Source: Helicobacteraceae bacterium (GTDB taxonomy: Bacteria > Campylobacterota > Campylobacteria > Campylobacterales > Sulfurimonadaceae). Taken from it: DNA of 6,388 nt. The stretch covers positions 1-6,388 of the forward strand of contig DAOWOG010000076.1 in NCBI GenBank assembly GCA_030642185.1, written 5' to 3'. The translations under genes were made by a program, and so were the position numbers. The number at the start of each line of letters is the position of its first letter. Position 1 is the first letter of the stretch. Below the pieces are notes generated by a model that saw nothing but the letters and a program-made list of their open reading frames with translations, was not told the origin of the DNA and searched no databases. Positions 1 to 4,825 of this stretch are shown here, piece after piece.

Positions 1-630
1 AGGCTGATAAAAGCTGATATCTTCACCATAGTTATAGCCGTAACTGACTCCTATGCTATGCATATTAGCGGCATTGGCGGCTATGATATCATTTTTGGAA
101 TCTCCCACCATCACACACTCTGAGACACGGACATTCAGACGTTCACAAACATGCAGCAGAGGCAGAGGATCAGGCTTGCGTTTCGTTAGACTGTCACCGC
201 CAAGACAGAGCTCAAACAGGTCTGTTAACGCCAGACCTTCTAACAAAGGCTGTATAAAATCAAATGGTTTATTTGTAACAACAACCATACGGTACTTCTT
301 TTCCTTCAAGCTTTTAAGCGTAGCCGATACATTGGGATAGGCAACGGTAGTGACACATAGGTTTTGTGCATAGAAGTCTAAAAAAATATCTAATGCTTTT
401 GAAAACAGCTCGGGCTCTATATTTTCATCCATGACACTGCTTCCGGAGAGAGAGCGCTTGACAAGTGTCTGCGCACCATTGCCAACCCATGAGCGAATTG
501 TCTCACTGCTGAACGTTTCACGCTCTAAAGTCTCCAGCATATGGTTGACTGCTAATGCCAAATCAGGTGCACTGTCTACAAGTGTCCCATCCAGGTCAAA
601 TAAAATAACCTTTTTATTGATAAATTTCAT
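1..630 (-). CDS. gph: Phosphoglycolate phosphatase (HAD family), C-terminus cut by window edge
   Basis: Predicted to hydrolyse 2-phosphoglycolate to glycolate plus phosphate in the cytoplasm, removing a product of DNA repair or oxygenase side reactions. My reverse translation gives 210 codons with no stop before the edge; the family is about 210-225 residues, so only a few are missing. All four HAD motifs are visible: DLDGT at 12-16 (nucleophile Asp12, acid/base Asp14), Thr119 in VVVTNKP, Lys152 in KRKPDP, and VGDSKND at 175-181. A helical cap lies between motifs I and II (about 20-95). The last visible residues, SYGYNYGEDI, are typical of campylobacterial Gph. The start at ATG 630 places the first motif at the usual distance; the Shine-Dalgarno is weak (AGAAG close to the ATG). 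Family assignment is firm. The exact substrate is inferred, because related HAD phosphatases share these motifs. Confidence 0.93.
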   Translation of the reverse strand, partial: MKFINKKVILFDLDGTLVDSAPDLALAVNHMLETLERETFSSETIRSWVGNGAQTLVKRSLSGSSVMDENIEPELFSKALDIFLDFYAQNLCVTTVAYPNVSATLKSLKEKKYRMVVVTNKPFDFIQPLLEGLALTDLFELCLGGDSLTKRKPDPLPLLHVCERLNVRVSECVMVGDSKNDIIAANAANMHSIGVSYGYNYGEDISFYQP

Positions 631-645
631 CTACTTCTAACTCAT

Positions 646-663
646 TAATTATTTATATAATTA
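646..663. repeat. AT-only inverted repeat in gph leader
   Basis: TAATTAT (646-652) and ATAATTA (657-663) form perfect 7-bp arms around a 4-base loop, between the gph start codon and its likely -10 box. It would lie in the gph 5' untranslated region. It contains no G or C, so as RNA it would be weak; it could be a protein-binding dyad or chance in AT-rich DNA. Confidence 0.3.
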
Positions 664-675
664 TTATTTAGTGAA

Positions 676-681
676 ATTATA
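676..681 (-). promoter_or_regulatory. -10 box of the gph promoter
   Basis: Read on the minus strand this is TATAAT, preceded by GG and followed by TTTCAC. It lies about 45 bases upstream of the gph start codon. Upstream on the same strand are T-rich runs but no convincing TTGACA element, as is common for sigma-70 promoters in Campylobacterota. Confidence 0.6.
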
Positions 682-694
682 CCTTTTTTATCTG

Positions 695-720
695 AAAAAA
701 ATTGCACAAAAAAATTGCAC
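695..720. repeat. Perfect tandem repeat, 2 x 13 bp (A7-TTGCAC)
   Basis: The 13-mer AAAAAAATTGCAC occurs at 695-707 and again, without any gap or mismatch, at 708-720. The first copy covers the place where the -35 region of the minus-strand gph promoter would be. It may be a slippage duplication, a tandem binding site, or an A-tract upstream element. The sequence does not distinguish these. Confidence 0.8.
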
Positions 721-820
721 TGTAAGAGTTAAAGAGAAGGATAAACGCTCAGTGGACGTCTAACGGTGGAGTGATAACAGACTAAAGCGTGAAAGTTCTC
801 AAAGAATAACAGTGAACAAT

Positions 821-841
821 CATATTAATTTAAGTAATATA
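821..841. promoter_or_regulatory. Operator-like dyad 1 (21 bp)
   Basis: The 7-bp half-sites CATATTA and TAATATA flank a 7-base spacer ATTTAAG; six of the seven positions pair (ATATTA/TAATAT). It matches the dyad centred 34 bp downstream at 17 of 21 positions, including the spacer core TTTAAG. It lies about 85-105 bases upstream of the first repeat-protein gene. A binding site for a dimeric regulator is inferred; I do not recognise the regulator. Confidence 0.5.
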
Positions 842-853
842 ATTGTTTAAATA

Positions 854-876
854 TCATATCAGTTTAAGTGATATGA
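854..876. promoter_or_regulatory. Operator-like dyad 2 (8-bp arms)
   Basis: Perfect arms TCATATCA (854-861) and TGATATGA (869-876) flank GTTTAAG. Compared with dyad 1, a T-A pair has become C-G in both arms, so symmetry is kept. Its centre (865) is about 38 bases before the start point predicted from the TATAAT at 891-896. It therefore sits where the -35 contacts would be, which suits a repressor or a class-II activator. Confidence 0.55.
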
Positions 877-879
877 CAG

Positions 880-905
880 TTTGAAAGGTATATAATAATT
901 TCAAA
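880..905 (+). promoter_or_regulatory. -10 box of repeat-protein operon inside a dyad
   Basis: TATAAT at 891-896 is a consensus -10 box about 30 bases before the start codon of the first repeat-protein gene. No TTGACA-like -35 is seen at 16-18 bp. The box lies between perfect 7-bp inverted arms TTTGAAA (880-886) and TTTCAAA (899-905), separated by 12 bases. Occupation of this dyad would block the promoter. The promoter call is fairly good; the operator role is inference. Confidence 0.5.
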
Positions 906-925
906 TATAAGACAGGAGTTGACAG

Positions 926-1318
926 ATGAAAAGAAATATCTTCAGCAGTGCGGTAGTGGGGTTAGTGTTATTAGGTTTGACTGAAGTTGGTGCGTCTTCT
1001 CTTGAGAATGAAAAACAGATAGCTTCTGTAACGAAGAGTTATTATGCAATAAAACATATTAACAATCCAGCTAAAGAAGTTCAATTAGCTGCTGTAAAGC
1101 AAAGCTACCATGCATTGCAATATATTAAAAACCCAGCTAAAGAAGTTCAGTTAGCTGCTGTAAAGCAAGATGCAAGAGCAATAAAGTTCATTGAAAATCC
1201 GGATAAAGATCTTCAGGTAGCTGCAGTAAAACAAAGTTATCACGCAATAAGATACATTGAAAACCCGGATAAAGAAGCTTCGCAATTAGCGTATACAGCT
1301 ATGATGAAAGATTATTGA
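926..1318 (+). CDS. Small exported protein of 22-residue DUF4116-like repeats (paralogue 1)
   Basis: Function unknown. The 130 residues start with a signal peptide: MKRN, a hydrophobic core at about 9-18, and a V-G-A cleavage motif at 21-23, so the product is predicted to be exported. The mature part is almost wholly 22-residue units: a degenerate one at 23-44, three clear ones at 45-66, 67-88 and 89-110, and a partial one from 111. The consensus is I.NP.KEVQLAAVKQ.YHAI.Y. This resembles the 'VQLAAVKQN..AI.YI.NP' repeats grouped around DUF4116, seen in phage, giant-virus and bacterial proteins, from memory and without a search. The units look alpha-helical and Lys/Gln-rich; no catalytic residues or cysteines are seen. 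AGGAG at 914-918, 7 bases before the ATG, fixes the start. A shorter paralogue follows 13 bases after the stop, so the two are probably one operon. Confidence 0.85.
   Translation: MKRNIFSSAVVGLVLLGLTEVGASSLENEKQIASVTKSYYAIKHINNPAKEVQLAAVKQSYHALQYIKNPAKEVQLAAVKQDARAIKFIENPDKDLQVAAVKQSYHAIRYIENPDKEASQLAYTAMMKDY
1058..1315 (+). repeat. In-gene tandem repeat, about four 66-bp units
   Basis: Units run 1058-1123, 1124-1189, 1190-1255, and a shorter diverged one 1256-1315, each encoding one 22-residue protein repeat. The first two are nearly identical over their first half (CCAGCTAAAGAAGTTCA, then TTAGCTGCTGTAAAGCAA), so the array probably grew by duplication of whole 66-bp units. The repeats are coding and have no spacers, so this is not a CRISPR array. 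Confidence 0.85.
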
Positions 1319-1331
1319 TCAGGAATTGCAC

Positions 1332-1580
1332 ATGAAAAAAAATATCTTCACTAGTATTGTGATGGGATTAGTGTTCTTGGGTTTAACTGAGGTTGGTGCA
1401 TCTTCTCTTTCTTATGAAAAACAGATCGCTGCTGTAAAGCAGACCTACCAGGCGATACAAAAGATTGGAAATTCAGATAAAGAAATACAATTAGCGGCTG
1501 TAGAGCAAGAAACAAGAGCAGTAAAGTATAAGATGCAATTAGCTGCTGTAAAGCAAAGATACTATGCAATAACACATTAA
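1332..1580 (+). CDS. Short exported repeat protein (paralogue 2, probably shortened)
   Basis: Function unknown. The 82 residues are a tandem duplicate of the preceding gene: the first 35 residues agree at 27 positions, including the whole GLTEVGASSL signal-peptide end. Translation should begin at ATG 1332, because AGGA at 1321-1324 is 7 bases before it and the start then aligns with MKRNIF of paralogue 1. An in-frame TTG at 1326 is too close to that site. The body has about two and a half repeat units. Near residues 66-68 the unit junction has lost about six residues (AVKYKMQLAAVKQ where paralogue 1 has AIKFIENPDKDLQVAAVKQ). The protein ends abruptly inside a unit (YYAITH). It may be functional or a decaying copy. 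The 13-base gap to the previous gene suggests co-transcription from the promoter near 891. No clear terminator was found at 1581-1694. Confidence 0.75.
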   Translation: MKKNIFTSIVMGLVFLGLTEVGASSLSYEKQIAAVKQTYQAIQKIGNSDKEIQLAAVEQETRAVKYKMQLAAVKQRYYAITH

Positions 1581-1694
1581 AATGCTGCTATATGAGGGAT
1601 GATCGATTAAGATACAAAGAGAGTAGCCAATAAATCACCTGTAAGAGATTTTATAGTCTACTTTGATTGTTATACATCTTTCATTTTAAAGCGT

Positions 1695-2057
1695 TTAATA
1701 GGTAATTTCACTTGAGCACATAGTAACGACAACATATTTCTTTGAATCATCCTCCAAGGTGCCATCAAATAACATCATGGTGGACATTTGACCTAAAATT
1801 TTGTCATTTAAGTGTGTGACCAGTACTGAGTTATTGGTTCTGTCATAAGTGCAGATCGTATATATTTGTCCATCATTAACTACTTTACAACTTGCAATTC
1901 CCGGTATTTCAAAGGGTGTCTTTTCCGGTACAGTATCCCCCAGGTTTATAGATACTACGGTGTTATTTTCTTCTAAAACAGTAACACTCCAATTACATGA
2001 CCATACAGTTGTAGAGAAAACCAGAAGTGCTAACATTATAATAATATTTTTATGCAT
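1695..2057 (-). CDS. Small exported protein with four cysteines, unknown function
   Basis: I do not recognise this 120-residue protein. It starts with a signal peptide: MHKN, then a hydrophobic stretch from about Ile5 to Val18, ending V-W-S before Cys21. V and S at -3 and -1 suit signal peptidase I. The Cys directly after resembles a lipoprotein site, but Trp at -2 is atypical for a lipobox. The mature part is rich in Thr, Val and Asn with alternating patterns suggesting beta strands, and has Cys at 21, 57, 69 and 114, enough for two disulfides in the periplasm. ATG 2057 is supported by AGGA (TCCT at 2065-2068 on the plus strand) 7 bases upstream. The gene is convergent with the repeat-protein pair and divergent from thrC. 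Its promoter is not clear; TAAAAT (plus 2141-2146) is one weak -10 candidate. Expression as a real gene rests on the signal peptide plus ribosome site. Confidence 0.7.
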   Translation of the reverse strand: MHKNIIIMLALLVFSTTVWSCNWSVTVLEENNTVVSINLGDTVPEKTPFEIPGIASCKVVNDGQIYTICTYDRTNNSVLVTHLNDKILGQMSTMMLFDGTLEDDSKKYVVVTMCSSEITY

Positions 2058-2159
2058 AAAAAATTCCTCATATTTGTAAATTTATTAGATGATCCTAAAA
2101 AAAGCCTATTAAACACAGACCTTCAATGATCTCATCCATGATTTTACCATAATCTCAAA

Positions 2160-2183
2160 AGATACACTCCTGTAAGTGTATTT
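2160..2183. promoter_or_regulatory. Inverted repeat between the divergent genes, upstream of thrC promoter
   Basis: ATACACT (2162-2168) and AGTGTAT (2175-2181) are perfect 7-bp arms around CCTGTA; a G-T and an A-T pair extend the stem outwards. On the minus strand it is followed by TCTTTT, but no gene ends there. It ends just before the thrC -35 region, so an operator for thrC or the divergent gene is more likely than a terminator. This is inference. Confidence 0.45.
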
Positions 2184-2187
2184 CCTG

Positions 2188-2217
2188 TTGTTACCATCAA
2201 ACCTCTTTCGCTATAAT
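2188..2217 (+). promoter_or_regulatory. thrC promoter
   Basis: The -10 is TATAAT at 2212-2217 in the context CGCTATAATTCTG, typical of Campylobacterota. The best -35 is TTGTTA at 2188-2193 (four of six consensus positions) with an 18-bp spacer. Transcription should begin near 2224, giving a leader of about 60 bases before the ATG at 2286. Confidence 0.65.
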
Positions 2218-2285
2218 TCTGTCATATTTTAAAAAGGGTATATTGAAACCTTGAAGGGTCTTTGAAATACCAAAAAGTGAAAATA

Positions 2286-3758
2286 ATGAATTTTATTGAA
2301 ACACGTGGAAATGACGGTACGTATCCGTCATCGGTCACTTTTTCGGAGGCTATTTTAAGTCCAATCGCCTCGTTTGGCGGGCTTTACGTCCCAGAATCGC
2401 TTCCTGAACTGGGTGAGGCATTTTTGGTCAAACATCTTACATCATCCTACAAGACAATGGCGAAAGATTTTCTGGAGATCTTTGAGATCGATATCGATTC
2501 GGATGTGATCGATGAAGCGCTGGCACGTTATGACAAGTTTGACGATCCTTCAAATCCTGTTCCGGTCGTCAAGGTTAAAGATGATCTTTATATCAGTGAA
2601 CTCTATCACGGTCCGACCCGTGCGTTTAAAGATATGGCGCTTCAGCCTTTTGGAACAGTACTTTCATCGATCGCCCAAAAACGCAATCAAAACTACCTGA
2701 TCCTGGCAGCTACCAGCGGCGACACTGGACCGGCAGCGCTTGAGACGTTTAAAAACCGTGCCAATGTACAGGTGGCATGTATGTATCCGGATGGTGGAAC
2801 CAGTGATGTACAGCGTCTGCAGATGGTAACGGAAGATGCGCCGAATCTGAAAGTGATTGGGATCAAAGGCAGCTTTGACGATGCCCAGAGCGCTTTGAAA
2901 CAGCTACTCGCTTCCGATACCTTCAAGGCAGCACTCAAAGCCAAAGACATCTCACTCTCCGCTGCCAATTCAGTTAATTTCGGGCGGATCATTTTTCAGA
3001 TAATGTACCATATTCACAGTTACCTCGAACTGGTGCGCCAGGATGTCATAGAGATGGGTGAAAAAGTCTATCTCAATGTTCCAAGCGGAAATTTTGGTAA
3101 TGTTCTTGGCGGCTATTATGCTCTGCGAATGGGATTGCCGGTTGAGAAACTGATCGTTGCCTCCAATGAAAACAATATTTTGACCCGTCTGATCCAGACC
3201 GGGAAATACGATATGCGCGGTGAAAAACTGATCCTGACAACGTCTCCGGCAATGGATATTTTGAAATCTTCCAATGTCGAGCGGGTACTTTTTGATCTTT
3301 TCGGTGCAGAGCGTACCAAAGCGATGATGCTGCAGCTTGATCAGGAGCAGTTCTATGAACTTAGTGCGGAGGAACTTAAAAAACTGCAGCACTTTTTTAT
3401 AGCAGACTACTGTCTCGCAGAAGAGGGCAAGGCCTACATCAAAGAGGCATTTGAGAACGGTTACCTGATGGATCCGCATACGGCTACCTGCTTTAAAGCT
3501 TATGAGACATGCAGAGAAAAGCCGCTTAAGACGATTGCATACTCAACAGCAGAGTGGAGCAAGTTTTCACCGACAATTGCCAATGTTTTGACGGGTGAAC
3601 AGGATACGCATGATCTTCAGGCGCTTGAATCCATTGCAAAAGAGGCACAGATTGAGATACCCTGCATGATCAATGCCCTTTTTGCCAAACCGATCGCGCA
3701 GGAGAGTATTATCGAAAAAGAGAAGATCGAAGAAGAGATCATGTCATGGCTGAACTAG
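2286..3758 (+). CDS. thrC: Threonine synthase
   Basis: Converts O-phospho-L-homoserine to L-threonine plus phosphate, the last step of threonine synthesis, in the cytoplasm with pyridoxal phosphate (fold type II). The 490 residues suit the long bacterial/yeast-type ThrC. Visible features are the N-terminal domain opening FIETRGNDG; the cofactor lysine Lys115 in GPTRAFKDMALQPFG; the glycine-rich AATSGDTGPA at 141-150; SAANSVNFGR near 226-234; the phosphate-binding VPSGNFGN at 265-272; and TTSPAMDILKSSNVER at 318-333. I chose ATG 2286 because family members begin MNFIETRG. The frame is open to a TTG at 2262, but GAAGGG (2253-2258) is only 3 bases from that TTG and 27 from the ATG, so the ribosome site is poor either way. 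thrC stands alone, without hom or thrB beside it, and is convergent with ppk2. All key residues are intact. Confidence 0.96.
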   Translation: MNFIETRGNDGTYPSSVTFSEAILSPIASFGGLYVPESLPELGEAFLVKHLTSSYKTMAKDFLEIFEIDIDSDVIDEALARYDKFDDPSNPVPVVKVKDDLYISELYHGPTRAFKDMALQPFGTVLSSIAQKRNQNYLILAATSGDTGPAALETFKNRANVQVACMYPDGGTSDVQRLQMVTEDAPNLKVIGIKGSFDDAQSALKQLLASDTFKAALKAKDISLSAANSVNFGRIIFQIMYHIHSYLELVRQDVIEMGEKVYLNVPSGNFGNVLGGYYALRMGLPVEKLIVASNENNILTRLIQTGKYDMRGEKLILTTSPAMDILKSSNVERVLFDLFGAERTKAMMLQLDQEQFYELSAEELKKLQHFFIADYCLAEEGKAYIKEAFENGYLMDPHTATCFKAYETCREKPLKTIAYSTAEWSKFSPTIANVLTGEQDTHDLQALESIAKEAQIEIPCMINALFAKPIAQESIIEKEKIEEEIMSWLN

Positions 3759-3799
3759 TACACTAGCTATTTCACAGATGGAGTAATAATTAAACAGGC

Positions 3800-3817
3800 G
3801 ATCCACTCCCAGGGATC
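3800..3817. terminator. Possible weak hairpin between convergent thrC and ppk2
   Basis: GATCC (3800-3804) and GGATC (3813-3817) pair around an 8-base loop, in the 57-bp gap between the thrC and ppk2 stops and overlapping the latter. On the minus strand it is followed by TGTTTAATTATTA. The T8 run downstream on the plus strand is 14 bases away and encodes ppk2 lysines. It is not a canonical terminator; low confidence. Confidence 0.25.
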
Positions 3818-4760
3818 AGCCTTGCTCGTCATTTTTTTTCAAAGACATGCTGGTCTCCATGTTCTTGATCTCATGATCTCCGTTAATCAGTATCTTCTGA
3901 TCTGTTATAAGTTTACTTTTCTTTATTTTGTTAGGGTAATCCACATGAGCCAAAATATGTTTGATACAGTTGATACGTGCTCTCTTTTTATCGTCTGAAC
4001 GAATAATTGTCCATGGCCCATGATCGGTATGTGATGCCAGCAGCATCGAGTATTTGGCGATGGTGTATTTATCCCACATTTGCTGTGATTTTTCATCGAC
4101 AGGGGAGAGTTTGTACTGTTTTAACGGATCGGTCTTACGTTTTTCAAAACGTCCTGCCTGCTCTTTTTTGGAGACGGAAAAATAGAATTTAAACAGAATA
4201 ATGTTGGAATTTACCAGCATACGTTCAAACTCCGGGACCTCATGCAGAAACTCTTTGTGCTCTTCCTGGCTACAAAATCCCATAACCGGTTCAACACCGC
4301 CCCTGTTATACCAGCTTCTATCGAAAAGCACGATTTCACCGGCACTCGGCAGATGATGGCTGTAACGCTGAAAGTACCACTGTGATTTTTCGACATCGGA
4401 AGGTTTGTCAAGTGCGACAACACGTGCACCCCGGGGATTGAGGTGCTCGGTAATACGTTTGATCGTTCCGCCTTTTCCGGCAGCGTCACGTCCTTCAAAG
4501 ATCATTAGGAGTTTAAGACCTTTGTCTTTAATGTGATTTTGAAGTTTCAGCAGTTCGATCTGTAAACTTTGAAGCTCTTCTTCATACTCCAAAACCTCTT
4601 CTTTGATCCAGACCGGAATACGCTTGTTTTTGCCTTTTGCCCGGCGTTGCGTCTCTTCTTTTTTCATCTCATCACACTTCTCTAGATCCGGATGCAACAT
4701 ATCTTTTATTTTTCTACCACTTTTTAATTCTGTTTCTATCATATCGCGTTTACTACCCAT
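3816..4760 (-). CDS. ppk2: Polyphosphate kinase 2 (class I, PA0141-type)
   Basis: Transfers phosphate between polyphosphate and nucleoside diphosphates, in the family mainly making NTP (GTP or ATP) from NDP and polyphosphate, so it links polyphosphate stores to the nucleotide pool in the cytoplasm. From ATG 4760 it has 314 residues, about normal for single-domain class I enzymes. Motifs in that numbering: Walker A GRDAAGKGG 90-98; KRITEHLNPRGARVVAL 101-117; QWYFQRY 127-133; Walker B with arginines FDRSWYNR 146-153; MGFC 160-163; lid RKTDPLKQYKLSPVD 208-222; DDKKRAR 256-262. The order and wording match the PA0141 family. An in-frame ATG at 4778 lacks a ribosome site and sits at the likely transcription start. 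ATG 4760 has AGGA 6 bases upstream and is preferred. The N-terminal 45 residues and the tail after about 277 are charged and less conserved. It lies 65 bases downstream of the DUF255-type gene on the same strand. Confidence 0.95.
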   Translation of the reverse strand: MGSKRDMIETELKSGRKIKDMLHPDLEKCDEMKKEETQRRAKGKNKRIPVWIKEEVLEYEEELQSLQIELLKLQNHIKDKGLKLLMIFEGRDAAGKGGTIKRITEHLNPRGARVVALDKPSDVEKSQWYFQRYSHHLPSAGEIVLFDRSWYNRGGVEPVMGFCSQEEHKEFLHEVPEFERMLVNSNIILFKFYFSVSKKEQAGRFEKRKTDPLKQYKLSPVDEKSQQMWDKYTIAKYSMLLASHTDHGPWTIIRSDDKKRARINCIKHILAHVDYPNKIKKSKLITDQKILINGDHEIKNMETSMSLKKNDEQG

Positions 4761-4786
4761 CGGTTTTCCTTTTAGCATATAGACTG

Positions 4787-4792
4787 ATTATA
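4787..4792 (-). promoter_or_regulatory. -10 box of a ppk2 promoter
   Basis: The minus strand reads GGCATATAATC here, with TATAAT 26 bases before the preferred ppk2 ATG at 4760. Transcription would begin near 4780, which makes the upstream ATG at 4778 an unlikely start. The -35 region holds only T-rich sequence. ppk2 could thus be expressed separately from the gene upstream. Confidence 0.5.
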
Positions 4793-4825
4793 TGCCAAAG
4801 GAGATTAAAAAAGTTTAAAGGTGAA

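Noticed and set aside
431..640. Plus-strand open frames over gph (also at 53-340)
   Set aside because: They lie antisense to a gene with all HAD motifs intact, with no ribosome site or recognisable protein.
745..789. Possible small RNA in 721-820 (ACGCT/AGCGT and GTCT/AGAC pairings)
   Set aside because: The pairings are short and partly exclude each other, and no promoter or terminator frames them.
1058..1315. Regular 66-bp repeats considered as a CRISPR array
   Set aside because: Units are coding, in frame, abutting and diverged at protein-tolerated positions; there are no spacers and no cas genes.
1326..1334. TTG at 1326 as start of the second repeat protein
   Set aside because: The AGGA site is 1 base from it but 7 bases from ATG 1332, and ATG 1332 aligns with the start of paralogue 1.
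1615..1665. Possible terminator hairpin (CAAA..GTAG with CTACTTTG) after the repeat-protein genes
   Set aside because: The stem is short with a 4-base bulge, the loop is over 30 bases and no T run follows.
3755..3766. CTAGT-AC-ACTAG palindrome at the thrC stop
   Set aside because: The 2-base loop is too small for a hairpin and no T run follows; likely chance.
4760..4778. ATG 4778 as ppk2 start
   Set aside because: No ribosome site precedes it and it falls at the predicted transcription start; ATG 4760 has AGGA 6 bases upstream.
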